Made by a program: the position numbers and the translations under genes. The notes below the pieces were generated by a model. That model made no database searches and had not been told where the DNA came from. It saw only the letters and a program-made list of their open reading frames with translations. From NCBI RefSeq assembly GCF_009746715.1, contig NZ_VRKW01000002.1, forward strand, positions 558,001 through 622,000: a DNA stretch of 64,000 bases. The letters run 5' to 3'. This document shows, piece by piece, positions 55,253-64,000 of this stretch. The first letter of the stretch is position 1. Each line of letters starts with the position of its first letter. The stretch is from Ketobacter sp. MCCC 1A13808 (GTDB lineage Bacteria; Pseudomonadota; Gammaproteobacteria; Pseudomonadales; Ketobacteraceae).

Positions 55253-55371
55253 ATAAAATGCTACTCCAAGTTTCCACCGCATGCAAAACACTTTATCAAT
55301 TTCACGGATTAACCGTAGCCGGTGAAAGCCGGCTTACTTTCAAACGTTTATTCACCAAAAAGGAATTAAAT

Positions 55372-56112
55372 ATGTCTGGGCTTGAAGGAAAAGTTATCGT
55401 TATCACCGGTGCCAGCAGTGGTATAGGCGAGGCCACCGCCAAGTTACTTGCGGAACAGGGCGCTAAATTGATGCTCGGCGCGCGCAGGGAAGAACGTCTG
55501 GCGGCTCTGGTCGATGATATTGGCTCTGCCGGAGGGAGCGCAGCTTACCGCGTAACGGATGTCACTCAAAGAGACCAGGTCAAGGCTCTGGCCGATGCCG
55601 CTACGGAGGTCTTTGGCCCGGTGGATGTATTGATTAACAATGCCGGTCTCATGCCGGTTTCACGTATGGCAGAAATGAAAGTTGACGAGTGGGATCGCAT
55701 GGTCGACGTGAATATCAAAGGCGTTTTAAACGGAATTGCAGCGGTATTAACCGGTATGATGGAACGCGGTAACGGACATATTATTAATATTGCATCCGTT
55801 GCCAGCCAGAAAGTGATGGCTGCAGGTGCGGTGTATTGCGGTACCAAATTTGCGGTGCGAGCCATTACTGAAGGCTTGCGACTGGAAGTAGGAAAAAATG
55901 TCCGAACTACCCTAATCTCACCCGGCGCGGTCGCCACTGAGCTTCCCCAAACCATCAGCAATCCGGCAGCACAGCAATACGTTGCCGGATTATATGCAAA
56001 AGAGGCTATCGACCCGGTTGTGATTGCGCAGGCCATCCAATTTGCTATCGGACAGCCGGATCATGTGGACGTCAACGATATCGTAGTTCGTCCCACAGTG
56101 CAGGAATTCTAA
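55372..56112 (+). CDS. Short-chain dehydrogenase/reductase
   Basis: A 246-residue classical SDR. The NAD(P)-binding TGASSGIG is near residue 12, NNAG in LINNAGLMPVS, catalytic Ser in INIASVASQ, and the YxxxK pair in YCGTKFAV. The C-terminal SPGAVATEL is also typical. It resembles oxidoreductases of the YdfG/clavulanate-dehydrogenase-like group. I start at ATG 55372, where AAGGA is 7 bp upstream; the frame opens 46 codons earlier across the operator and is rejected. A strong terminator follows. Confidence 0.93.
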   Translation: MSGLEGKVIVITGASSGIGEATAKLLAEQGAKLMLGARREERLAALVDDIGSAGGSAAYRVTDVTQRDQVKALADAATEVFGPVDVLINNAGLMPVSRMAEMKVDEWDRMVDVNIKGVLNGIAAVLTGMMERGNGHIINIASVASQKVMAAGAVYCGTKFAVRAITEGLRLEVGKNVRTTLISPGAVATELPQTISNPAAQQYVAGLYAKEAIDPVVIAQAIQFAIGQPDHVDVNDIVVRPTVQEF

Positions 56113-56153
56113 GGTCTGACCAAGCCTGTTGGTTAGCACGAAGATAACGTCAG

Positions 56154-56197
56154 AAAAACAAAACGCCGACACAGATTCCGGTCGGCGTTTTGTTTTT
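56154..56197. terminator. Strong bidirectional intrinsic terminator
   Basis: A perfect 17-bp stem (56154-56170 and 56181-56197) with GC core CGCCGAC / GTCGGCG, flanked by A-run and T-run, and a 10-nt loop. It lies between the convergent SDR and BON-LysM genes and should end transcription from both sides. Confidence 0.95.
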
Positions 56198-56248
56198 ATT
56201 CCCAGCAAATCGAATTCAGGCTGAGGTTGCACCAGCCTGCGGCCCGGT

Positions 56249-56767
56249 CTATTCCTGCGGTATACGCAAACTCTGACCGACATAAATTTTATCGGGATCG
56301 GATAGCATGGGTTTATTGGCTTCAAATATTTTCATATAGTAATTCGCCTGACCCAGCGTTTCTTTTGCAATCTGACTTAATGTATCCCCGGCCTTTACCG
56401 TATAAAATTGCGCTGATTCAGTGCTGACGGGTGAATCTGTTGCCGCTGCCTCAGCCACCTGCAACTGACAATCAACCTGGGAAATTCCATTTTGATTTCC
56501 GGCCACCAGTGTTACTTTTTCACTGACCTCCTGGCTCGGTACAGAGCCGGTCAATACCACCTTTTCACCATCTACATCCGCACTGAACGGATCGGCTCCC
56601 AAATTCAGTTCTGCCACGCTGCGCTCAATATTAGCCTTACGCAACTCATTCATTCGTTCCGGCGTTATGGTAACGGGTTTATTGAGATCCTCATCGCCAT
56701 GCGTCAGATCATAGACCTTACTACCTAGTGCGCCACCTGCTTCCCGTACAAAGCTGAATAAACCCAT
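56249..56767 (-). CDS. BON-LysM domain protein (Kbp/YgaU-like)
   Basis: A 172-residue protein with a BON domain (about 50-110; LNLGADPFSADVDGEKVVLTGSV) and a C-terminal LysM (about 120-172; YTVKAGDTLSQIAKETLGQ; IYVGQSLRIP). E. coli Kbp (YgaU) has this order and binds K+. I start at ATG 56767 (AGGA upstream; typical MGLFSFVREAG start); the frame extends 35 codons further. It lies 74 bp after gcvPB, in the same direction. Confidence 0.87.
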   Translation of the reverse strand: MGLFSFVREAGGALGSKVYDLTHGDEDLNKPVTITPERMNELRKANIERSVAELNLGADPFSADVDGEKVVLTGSVPSQEVSEKVTLVAGNQNGISQVDCQLQVAEAAATDSPVSTESAQFYTVKAGDTLSQIAKETLGQANYYMKIFEANKPMLSDPDKIYVGQSLRIPQE

Positions 56768-56841
56768 AGTACATCGTCCTGGTTGAAAAAAATGAGAGAC
56801 TTTGAATCTAAACGCGAGCCCGAAGCCTGTCAACGCCTCAG

Positions 56842-58317
56842 TTACACCGATTGCTTCTGTTCTGGTTGCCACACCAAATCCAATTCACGGGCGGCCTTCA
56901 CATCATCCAGACGTCGCACCGGCTGGGTGTAGGGCGCCCCTTTCACCAGGTCCGGCGTTTCTTCCGCCTCTTTGCGTATCTTGATCATGGCCTCAATAAA
57001 ACCATCCAACTCAGCGGGCGCTTCCGTTTCCGTTGGCTCAATCAGCCAACATTCCGGCACCAGCAAGGGGAAATAAGTAGTGGGCGCGTGGTAGCCATAA
57101 TCCAGCATGCGTTTGGCAAAATCCATTGCAGTAACCCCCAGATCTTTGGCCTCTTTACTCAGGGTTATGATGAACTCATGGGTTGCCCGACGATCCGGAT
57201 AAGCCAGCTGAAAACCGGCGGCAGCGGCCTTTTTCATCATGTAGTTAGCATTCAGCGTAGAAAACTCGCCCACACGATGCATGCCTTCCCTGCCCAGAAC
57301 ACTGGCGTAAAAGAAAGCCCGTAATAACACACCGGCATTCCCCATGTAGGTGGACAGGCGGCCGATGGTGCCGGGAATATCTTTTTCCGTTAACCAGCGA
57401 TATTGTGCCTTCCCATCGATTTCCTCTTTGCCCACTATCGGGGTCGGAAGATACGGCAACAATCTTTCACCTACCCCCACAGGTCCTGCTCCGGGGCCAC
57501 CGCCACCATGGGGTGTGGCAAAGGTTTTATGCAGGTTCATATGCAACACATCGAAACCCATGTCGCCGGGGCGCACTTTACCCAGGATCGCATTGAGGTT
57601 GGCGCCATCGTAATATAATAATCCGCCTGCCTCATGTACCGCTTTGGCAATGTCTTTAATTTCACGTTCAAACACACCGCACGTCGATGGGTTCGTCATC
57701 ATAAGTCCCGCCGTGTGCGGACCCACAGCAGCTTTTAAAGCCGCCAGATCCACATCACCGTGTTTATCGACAGGGATCTCCCGCACTTTGTATCCGCACA
57801 TTACCGCTGTAGCAGGGTTGGTGCCATGGGCCGCTTCCGGAATCAGTATTTCCGTTCGCTCATGATCATTGCGTGCTTCATGATACGCCCGGATCATTGC
57901 CACCCCGGCGAACTCACCCTGGGCTCCGGCCATCGGGGTTAATGACACGCCTTTCATTCCAGTGACGTCTTTGAGCACTTCCTGCAAATCATAAAGGCAG
58001 GCCAGATAGCCCTGACTATGCTGTTCCGGTGCCAGCGGATGACGCGCTAAGAAACCCGGTAACATGGCGCCGCGGTGGGCGCCTCGGGGATTGTATTTCA
58101 TGGTGCAACTACCCAGAGGATAAAACTGGGTGTCGATACTGAAATTTTTCCGGGAAAGGTTGGTGTAATGCCGCACCACCTGCATTTCTCCCACTTCGGG
58201 CATAAGGGGTTTTTGTTTGCGACGCAATTCATCGGGAATATTGTCTCCAATGGTTTGCGCTGATGGTGCTTGTGACGTTGCGCGGCGTCCACTTTGGCTT
58301 TTTTCAAAAATCAGCAT
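56842..58317 (-). CDS. gcvPB: Glycine dehydrogenase (decarboxylating) subunit 2
   Basis: A 491-residue C-terminal half of the P protein of the glycine cleavage system. It holds the PLP-binding lysine in [20 protein letters not shown] and the conserved [11 protein letters not shown] near the start. With GcvPA it forms an alpha2beta2 enzyme that decarboxylates glycine and passes the aminomethyl group to GcvH. 42 bp after gcvPA in one operon. Confidence 0.96.
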   Translation of the reverse strand: MLIFEKSQSGRRATSQAPSAQTIGDNIPDELRRKQKPLMPEVGEMQVVRHYTNLSRKNFSIDTQFYPLGSCTMKYNPRGAHRGAMLPGFLARHPLAPEQHSQGYLACLYDLQEVLKDVTGMKGVSLTPMAGAQGEFAGVAMIRAYHEARNDHERTEILIPEAAHGTNPATAVMCGYKVREIPVDKHGDVDLAALKAAVGPHTAGLMMTNPSTCGVFEREIKDIAKAVHEAGGLLYYDGANLNAILGKVRPGDMGFDVLHMNLHKTFATPHGGGGPGAGPVGVGERLLPYLPTPIVGKEEIDGKAQYRWLTEKDIPGTIGRLSTYMGNAGVLLRAFFYASVLGREGMHRVGEFSTLNANYMMKKAAAAGFQLAYPDRRATHEFIITLSKEAKDLGVTAMDFAKRMLDYGYHAPTTYFPLLVPECWLIEPTETEAPAELDGFIEAMIKIRKEAEETPDLVKGAPYTQPVRRLDDVKAARELDLVWQPEQKQSV

Positions 58318-58359
58318 GGTTTCAGTTCCACAAAATAACGTTTATATCCAGCGACGGGA

Positions 58360-59718
58360 TTACTTCAATGCAGCATGTAAAGCATCGGCATAAAGTTGCA
58401 GATCGCTTTCCGTTTTTGTTTCTGTGACGCAAAGTAAAATGCAGTATTCCATTCCCGGATAATACACACCCAGATCTATTCCGCCCTGTATTCCTTTATC
58501 TGCTAATGTCTGTAATACCACCGATGCAGGTTTGGGGACCCGTATCACTGCTTCGTGAAACACCGGAGCCGAAAATACTTTTTCCACGCCTTCAATTGCG
58601 GTTAGCTTATCGAGCAGTGACAAGGTGCCGTTAAGACTGGCCAACGCCACTTGCTCAAGTCCATCGGCTCCCAGCAAACTCATATAAATGGTGGCCGCCG
58701 TCATCGCCAAGCCCTGGTTAGTACATATATTGGAAGTGGCTTTGGAGCGCCGGATATGCTGCTCCCGTGCCTGTAATGTGAGGGCAAAACCCGGTCGGCC
58801 CTCCATATCCACGGTGCGGCCGATAATACGGCCCGGCATTTGCCGCACCAGCGATTGCTTACAGGTGATAAAACCAAAGTAGGGACCGCCGGAGGATAGT
58901 GGCACACCCAGAGGCTGTCCCTCTCCACAGGCGATATCTGCACCCGATTGGCCCCATTCACCCGGAGGGGTAAGAATGGCCAGAGAGGTCGGGTTAACCA
59001 CCCCGATCACCAGCATGGCGTTGGCATGCGCCCAGTCCGTGAGCGCATTTACATCTTCCAGTGAACCAAAAAAATTCGGTTGTTGAATAATTAATGCGGC
59101 ATAGTCCTGACCTTCGTAAGACTTCAGATCAGAAACCGAAGTACGACCGGTACCGCTTCCAAATGCGACGTCTTCCAGCACCAGTCCCTGGTTTTCCACA
59201 ATATTGAGTGTGGCTTCACGGTACAGCGGATTCACCGAGGTCAACACCAATACTTTTTTCGACTTCGATTTGCGGTTTGCCCGTACCGCCATGAGCACGG
59301 CTTCGGCCAGACCGGAGCCACCGTCATACAACGAGGCGTTAGAAACGTCCATGGCGTTCAGATGCGCGACCATGGATTGATATTCGTAGATGAGTTGCAG
59401 AGTGCCCTGACTGGCTTCCGCCTGATAGGGTGTATACGCAGTTAAAAACTCACCCCTCCCCGCCAGCTCCCACACTGCTGCCGGAATGTGATGCTCGTAT
59501 GCTCCGGCACCGATGAAACATAACTTGTTGCTGTCCTGCGCAGCTCGATCGCTCATGATGCGCAAGGTGTCCATTTCGCTTTTACCATCGGGTACGTGTT
59601 GTAGCCGCTGGGCAATGATGTCCTTGGGAATTTCATCGAACAAATCGTCGATACTTTTGGCACCAATGGTATCGAGCATGTGCTTAATATCATCATTGGT
59701 ATGGGGTATATAGGGCAT
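58360..59718 (-). CDS. gcvPA: Glycine dehydrogenase (decarboxylating) subunit 1
   Basis: A 452-residue N-terminal half of the split P protein: [60 protein letters not shown] and [16 protein letters not shown]. It lacks the PLP lysine, which is on GcvPB. A hairpin lies in the 130-bp gap between it and gcvH. Order gcvT-gcvH-gcvPA-gcvPB. Confidence 0.96.
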   Translation of the reverse strand: MPYIPHTNDDIKHMLDTIGAKSIDDLFDEIPKDIIAQRLQHVPDGKSEMDTLRIMSDRAAQDSNKLCFIGAGAYEHHIPAAVWELAGRGEFLTAYTPYQAEASQGTLQLIYEYQSMVAHLNAMDVSNASLYDGGSGLAEAVLMAVRANRKSKSKKVLVLTSVNPLYREATLNIVENQGLVLEDVAFGSGTGRTSVSDLKSYEGQDYAALIIQQPNFFGSLEDVNALTDWAHANAMLVIGVVNPTSLAILTPPGEWGQSGADIACGEGQPLGVPLSSGGPYFGFITCKQSLVRQMPGRIIGRTVDMEGRPGFALTLQAREQHIRRSKATSNICTNQGLAMTAATIYMSLLGADGLEQVALASLNGTLSLLDKLTAIEGVEKVFSAPVFHEAVIRVPKPASVVLQTLADKGIQGGIDLGVYYPGMEYCILLCVTETKTESDLQLYADALHAALK

Positions 59719-59778
59719 GTCAGGTTTCCCCAGTCTGGAAGTTAGATCGGCTATCGGGAATTAGGAAGTTAAACGTGC

Positions 59779-59818
59779 AAATCCCGCACCAGCGCTGGTT
59801 GCATGCTGATGCGGGTTT
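59779..59818 (-). other. Hairpin between gcvH and gcvPA
   Basis: CCCGCA (59783-59788) pairs with TGCGGG (59810-59815), with flanking A/T bases extending it. On the transcript it sits in the gcvH-gcvPA gap and could be a partial terminator or processing site that raises gcvH over gcvPA. Confidence 0.45.
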
Positions 59819-59848
59819 AGCGGGATCTCGGTGTTCGGCTTGAGCGGC

Positions 59849-60235
59849 TTATTCGTCGTCCAGCTGCTCCTGATATTCGTCAGCGGTCAGGGTGTTTTCC
59901 ACTTCCTGTTCGTCCGCCATCTGGATTTTGAACATCCAACCCTCGCCGTAGGAATCAGAGTTGACCAGTTCAGGTTCCGCTTCCAGACGCTCATTGACTT
60001 CGATGACTTCACCAGACACCGGAGTATAAATATCGGAAGCGGCCTTAACGGATTCCACCACGCCGGCTTCGTCACCTGCCGCCAGAGTCGTGCCTATATC
60101 CGGCACTTCCACAAACACCAGATCGCCCATGGCTTTCTGGGCATGATCAGTGATGCCGATGGTGGCAACGCCATCTTCAACCCGTACCCACTCGTGCGAA
60201 GACAGGTAGCGTAATTCGATTGGTATATCGCTCAT
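59849..60235 (-). CDS. gcvH: Glycine cleavage system H protein
   Basis: A 128-residue lipoyl carrier. It begins [19 protein letters not shown], has a lipoylation site [16 protein letters not shown] and ends with the acidic DEYQEQL tail. It shuttles the aminomethyl group between P, T and L proteins. 28 bp after gcvT; a GAGG-like site precedes the ATG. Confidence 0.97.
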   Translation of the reverse strand: MSDIPIELRYLSSHEWVRVEDGVATIGITDHAQKAMGDLVFVEVPDIGTTLAAGDEAGVVESVKAASDIYTPVSGEVIEVNERLEAEPELVNSDSYGEGWMFKIQMADEQEVENTLTADEYQEQLDDE

Positions 60236-60263
60236 GGTTTCGATTCCTCGGATCTAAACAGAT

Positions 60264-61349
60264 TTATTCAAATACTTTCTTGCCGTTGCGGACAAACGGC
60301 GGTTTCACGACTCTGACATCATGTAACCTGCCGCGGATTTCTACCTGTGCAGTCGCTGCCGTGCCTGCCGGCACCCGGGCCAAAGCAATAGAATAGCCCA
60401 AGGTAGGTGAAAATGTACCACTGGTAATTTCCCCTTCGCCAACGTTTTCTATAAGCACTTTCTGGTGCCCCCTCAGGACGCCCCGGGTTTCCATCACCAA
60501 GCCTACCTGTTTCATGGCAACTCCCTCATTTTTCAGCTGTTGCAGGGACGCCCTGCCGATGAAGTTCCGCTCCTCAGGCTGCCAGGCTATAGTCCAGCCC
60601 ATACCGGCCGCTAACGGCGATACACCTTCATCCATATCGGAGCCGTACAGATTCATACCCGCTTCCAGCCGCAACGTGTCCCTGGCACCCAGGCCGCAGG
60701 GAACTACTCCACCAGCGATCAGCTGCTGCCAGAAATCAGCGGCTTGGCCTTCAGGCAACATAATTTCGAGCCCGTCTTCACCGGTATAGCCGGTACGGGC
60801 GATAAACCAATCTTCGCTCGGCTGGCCCTCAAATACGCTCAGCGTGTTGATCACATCCGCTTTTGGTGAGCCTAATACGGCCGCGGCTTTAGGGATCGCA
60901 TTGGGACCCTGCACTGCAATCATGGCGAAATCGGGACGCTCTTGTAGAGCCACATCAAAATCTGTGGCCTGTTGCTGCATCCAGGAAAGGTCTTTTTCAC
61001 GAGTCGCGCAGTTGACGACCAGCCGATACCAACCGTTCATGTTATAAACAATAAGATCGTCGATAACGCCGCCATCCGGATCCAGCATTGCGCTATAAAG
61101 GGCTTTGCCGGTCGCTTTCAGTTTGGCTACGTTATTCGCCAGCAAATTCTGCAAGTAGGCCTGACTTTGCGCCCCGGTCACATCGACCACCGTCATGTGA
61201 GAGACATCGAACATGCCCGCATCGGTCCGCACGCTGTTGTGCTCTTCAATTTGCGAACCATAGTGGATGGGCATATCCCAGCCGCCAAAATCGACGATTT
61301 TCGCTCCGGCTTGAAGATGGCTTTCATATAGGGCTGTGCGCTGGGCCAT
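60264..61349 (-). CDS. gcvT: Glycine cleavage system T protein (aminomethyltransferase)
   Basis: A 361-residue tetrahydrofolate-dependent enzyme: [55 protein letters not shown] and [20 protein letters not shown]. It releases ammonia and makes methylene-THF. I start at ATG 61349 (GGAGC upstream; family length 360-370); the frame opens 31 codons earlier. First gene of the operon. No glycine riboswitch is seen in the 124-bp gap upstream. Confidence 0.96.
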   Translation of the reverse strand: MAQRTALYESHLQAGAKIVDFGGWDMPIHYGSQIEEHNSVRTDAGMFDVSHMTVVDVTGAQSQAYLQNLLANNVAKLKATGKALYSAMLDPDGGVIDDLIVYNMNGWYRLVVNCATREKDLSWMQQQATDFDVALQERPDFAMIAVQGPNAIPKAAAVLGSPKADVINTLSVFEGQPSEDWFIARTGYTGEDGLEIMLPEGQAADFWQQLIAGGVVPCGLGARDTLRLEAGMNLYGSDMDEGVSPLAAGMGWTIAWQPEERNFIGRASLQQLKNEGVAMKQVGLVMETRGVLRGHQKVLIENVGEGEITSGTFSPTLGYSIALARVPAGTAATAQVEIRGRLHDVRVVKPPFVRNGKKVFE

Positions 61350-61473
61350 GCTGAATGCTCCGGTCTTGAGGGTTGCGCTTAAGCGTGGGGCTATCGAATG
61401 AGGCGCATTGTACTCAGCTGAAGGGACGGTGACCAGAGCCACCTCAAATAAACGCGGGCCGCCAACGAACCCG

Positions 61474-63123
61474 TTAGCGGGAGGAGCCGCGCACCAGCAC
61501 TATCACCGGTATCAACCCCACCAGCACCAGTGTGAGCCCGGGTAATGCCGCTTGCGGCCACATGCCTTCAGAAGTCATTTCATAAATACGCACAGCCAGT
61601 GTATCCCAGCCAAAAGGGCGCATCAGCAACGTCGCCGGCATTTCTTTCATGACATCCACAAAAACAAGCAAAGCAGCGGTAAATAAGCCCGGTGCCAGCA
61701 TCGGCAGATAAATTCGGCGTACAATATCCATGGGCTGTGCCCCCAGAATCGACGCAGCTTCTGGAATCGAAGGCCTGATTCGCTCCAGGCTGGTTTCGAC
61801 CGGCCCATAAGCCGCCGCCAGAAACCGGGTAGCGTAAGCTAGTAACAGCGCCAACACCCCGCCCACAAACCAGGGTTGCACGGCGAATCCCAAACCACTC
61901 TGGACAGCGGCAACGATGCTATCCAACCAATTAAAACTGAGCATGATACCCACAGCCAACACCGAGCCGGGCAGTGCGTAGCCAACGGTTGCCAGCCGTA
62001 CCACCGCAGCAGACAATTTTCCCTTGTAGGTTCGTTTGTATAACGCCAGCAGGAACGCGGCAGCGACGGTGATGATCGCCGCCAATGCAGCCAGTGATAG
62101 GGTGTGCCCCACCAGCCCCATATATCGACTATCCAGATCGCGCCAGGAATATTTGGCCACCCAGAAGACCAGTTGTGCTACCGGAACCAGAAAGGCCAGC
62201 GTCAGCACCAAACCACAGTAAAGCGTTGCCGCCACGGCTCTGCCGCCCCGTAACGGGATACGGGAGTGGGCCACCGCTCGCTTGCCACTTTGAAAATATT
62301 CGGCTCCTCCACGTATTTTGCGTTCGGCAAACAGGCCGCTGAGCACAATAAGCAACAGAATGGACGCCAACTGCGCCGCTGTACGAATATCAAAGAAGCC
62401 ATACCAGGCTTTATAGATCGCAGTGGTAAAGGTATCGTAATTGAAGATCTGTACCGCACCGAAATCCGCCAGGGTTTCCATCAGTGCCAGCGCCAATCCC
62501 GCCACAATAGCCGGCCTCGCCATCGGCAATGCCACTTTGAAAAAGCCCAACACCGGGTTATAACCCAACACACGTGCTGCTTCCAGAGGCTCGCGCCCCT
62601 GCGCCAAAAAGGCATTGCGGGAAAGCATATACACGTAAGGATAGAGCACCAGTGACATCACCATTACTACGGCTCCGGTGCCACGAAAGCTGAAGGAAAT
62701 GCCGCTACCGAACCAGGCGCGCAGCTGCTGTTGCACCGGGCCGGAATAATCCAGCAGCCCGACCATTACAAACGCCATCACATAAGCGGGTACAGCCAGT
62801 GGCAGCATTAAACCCACATCGAAAAGCTTGCGCCCGGGAAACTGGCAGGATGCCGTCAACCATGCCAAAGACACCCCCAATATCAGCACCGAAATGGACA
62901 CCCCGAGCACCAATATAAACGTATTCCCGAGCAACCGCCCCAACTGGGTTTGTATCAGGTGTAACCACAGGTCGGCTTCGATACCGTTCCAGCTCAAAAC
63001 CACCACCAGCAGAGGTGCCGCCACCATCGTGGCCAGCACCAACGCTGCGGCACGCAAAAGCCCGATCCGCCTGAGCAGACCGGGCTTTTGCGCTTCGTTG
63101 TAGCGGTGTGTCAGTTCAGACAA
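61474..63123 (-). CDS. Iron(III) ABC transporter permease (FbpB type)
   Basis: A 549-residue inner-membrane protein with two fused BPD_transp permease halves (about 1-285 and 290-549), typical of FbpB/SfuB. Each half has an EAA-like loop: [19 protein letters not shown] and [22 protein letters not shown] start directly after the binding-protein stop (TAATTG), so they are coupled. The ATPase is not in the window. Confidence 0.9.
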   Translation of the reverse strand: MSELTHRYNEAQKPGLLRRIGLLRAAALVLATMVAAPLLVVVLSWNGIEADLWLHLIQTQLGRLLGNTFILVLGVSISVLILGVSLAWLTASCQFPGRKLFDVGLMLPLAVPAYVMAFVMVGLLDYSGPVQQQLRAWFGSGISFSFRGTGAVVMVMSLVLYPYVYMLSRNAFLAQGREPLEAARVLGYNPVLGFFKVALPMARPAIVAGLALALMETLADFGAVQIFNYDTFTTAIYKAWYGFFDIRTAAQLASILLLIVLSGLFAERKIRGGAEYFQSGKRAVAHSRIPLRGGRAVAATLYCGLVLTLAFLVPVAQLVFWVAKYSWRDLDSRYMGLVGHTLSLAALAAIITVAAAFLLALYKRTYKGKLSAAVVRLATVGYALPGSVLAVGIMLSFNWLDSIVAAVQSGLGFAVQPWFVGGVLALLLAYATRFLAAAYGPVETSLERIRPSIPEAASILGAQPMDIVRRIYLPMLAPGLFTAALLVFVDVMKEMPATLLMRPFGWDTLAVRIYEMTSEGMWPQAALPGLTLVLVGLIPVIVLVRGSSR

Positions 63124-64000
63124 TTATCGGTAGCCTGTGCGATCCATCAATTTAATCGCTTCGCCCTGACGCTGCCCGGCAACTTCGACCGGCAATTGAT
63201 CGGCTTTGAAATCGCCCCAGGACTTCACCAGGTCATTCACTGGAACCGCTGGGTTAACTGGAAACTCCATATTAACGCCGCCAAAAATACGCTGGGCCTC
63301 GCCCCGCGACAACCACTCGATCAGCTTCTGTGCTTCGCCCGGGTGTTTGGCATACTTGGTGACACCGGCTCCGGAGATATTGACGTGCACGCCCGAGATC
63401 TCCTGATTGGCCCAGAATAATTTGAGTGGAATCTCAGGGTCTTCCGCTTGCATACGCCCAAAGTAATAGCTGTTTACAATCCCCACATCACACTGACCGG
63501 CAACAATCGCCTGCATCAGCAACGTATCATCAGCAAAAACGTCCGTGGCCAGATTATCTACCCACCCCTTGACCACTTCTTCGGTGCGTTCGATTCCATG
63601 ACGTTCGATCAACGTAGCTACCAGTGATTGGTTATACACTTTCTTTGAGGTACGCAAACACAGACGCCCATTCCAGTCTTCAGTGGAAAGGTTTTCGTAG
63701 GTGCTTAGTTCTTCCGGTTTAACCCGCTCAGTGGAGTAAACTATCGTTCGCGCCCGCACCGACAAACCAAACCAACGATGCTCCGAATCCTGAAACTTAT
63801 CGGGCACGTCTTCTTCCAGGGTTTTGGATTGAATGGGGCGTAACAGCCCCAAATGCGCTGCCTGCCAAAGATTACCCACGTCAACGGTAATCAGCATATC
63901 TGCGGGAGTCCGCTCACCCTCGGCTTCCAGGCGGGCAATAAGGGGCCCTGCTGCATCCGTAATATAGGTGATTTTAACACCGGTCTCTTCACTGTATAAA
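63124..64000 (-). CDS. Iron(III) ABC transporter substrate-binding protein, truncated by window edge
   Basis: The C-terminal 292 residues or so of a binding protein of the FbpA class. The frame stays open to the right edge; the upstream part reads [23 protein letters not shown], so the start lies beyond 64000. Two consecutive Tyr in [11 protein letters not shown] match the iron-ligating pair of bacterial transferrins. [16 protein letters not shown] and a C-terminal [13 protein letters not shown] are also typical. The N-terminus and signal peptide are not visible. Confidence 0.88.
   Translation of the reverse strand, partial: LYSEETGVKITYITDAAGPLIARLEAEGERTPADMLITVDVGNLWQAAHLGLLRPIQSKTLEEDVPDKFQDSEHRWFGLSVRARTIVYSTERVKPEELSTYENLSTEDWNGRLCLRTSKKVYNQSLVATLIERHGIERTEEVVKGWVDNLATDVFADDTLLMQAIVAGQCDVGIVNSYYFGRMQAEDPEIPLKLFWANQEISGVHVNISGAGVTKYAKHPGEAQKLIEWLSRGEAQRIFGGVNMEFPVNPAVPVNDLVKSWGDFKADQLPVEVAGQRQGEAIKLMDRTGYR

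Noticed and set aside
61350-61473. Possible glycine riboswitch upstream of gcvT
   Set aside because: The 124-bp gap lacks the conserved tandem glycine aptamer blocks and is too short for a full tandem.
1-64000. CRISPR arrays, insertion sequences, prophage genes, tRNA or rRNA
   Set aside because: No repeated spacer-like units, transposase or integrase motifs, cloverleaf-like or rRNA-like sequences were recognised on reading through; only a dedicated search could exclude them fully.

Overview
The window looks like a chromosomal segment of a free-living, probably marine, gammaproteobacterium. The evidence is the gene set and order: rppH-ptsP-lgt-thyA-folA, an LpoB-type PBP activator, RlmI, ZntB/CorA, a split glycine decarboxylase (gcvPA/gcvPB) and a PdsR/PdsS two-component pair of the proteobacterial dedicated sortase type. 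No rRNA, tRNA, insertion sequence, prophage or CRISPR array was recognised. Genes are densely packed, and several convergent pairs have almost no gap between their stop codons.

Layout. 1-8.5 kb: a tandem DsbA/HCCA-isomerase-like protein, a DUF2059 protein, a small HExxH protein, a MerR regulator with the NAD(P)H oxidoreductase it probably controls, a response-regulator diguanylate cyclase, a CorC/HlyC membrane protein and a possible lysozyme-like secreted protein. 8.6-18.7 kb: the most coherent system in the window, a complete guanidine uptake and assimilation locus. It reads sigma54-like promoter, guanidine-I (ykkC) riboswitch, ABC transporter (binding protein, permease, ATPase), two DUF1989 proteins (carboxyguanidine deiminase subunits), biotin-dependent guanidine/urea carboxylase and allophanate hydrolase. 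The pathway takes guanidine to carboxyguanidine, then allophanate, then ammonia and CO2.

18.7-30.2 kb: a DNA-3-methyladenine glycosylase, a GH13_18 sucrose-phosphorylase-like enzyme, an alpha/beta hydrolase with a large AsmA-like DUF748 protein, LpoB, a two-gene unit that includes a 51-codon membrane peptide, the PdsR/PdsS pair, a PilZ protein and a BamE-like lipoprotein. 30.3-41.2 kb: housekeeping genes on the minus strand (DUF349 protein, folA, thyA, lgt, ptsP, rppH), interrupted by an oppositely oriented NRDE gene, then a HAD phosphatase and an imelysin-like lipoprotein lacking its signature residues.

41.1-53.5 kb: rlmI, a secreted protein of unknown function, a CPA1 antiporter, a GIY-YIG protein, a yjfI-pspA-like unit, a CorA/ZntB transporter, a DUF1569 lipoprotein, a SlyD-like FKBP, and a four-gene minus-strand cluster pairing an arylsulfotransferase-like protein with a PAPS-type sulfotransferase and two small membrane proteins. 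53.7-64 kb: a TetR/unknown protein unit divergent from an SDR gene across an 11+11 bp palindrome, a BON-LysM protein, the gcvT-H-PA-PB operon, and the permease and truncated binding protein of an iron(III)-type ABC importer that runs off the right edge.

The points most worth a second look are the dual control region of the guanidine operon, the PdsR/PdsS pair without a visible sortase, the sulfotransferase/arylsulfotransferase cluster, the unannotated 51-codon gene, and the palindromic operators next to the MerR and TetR genes.
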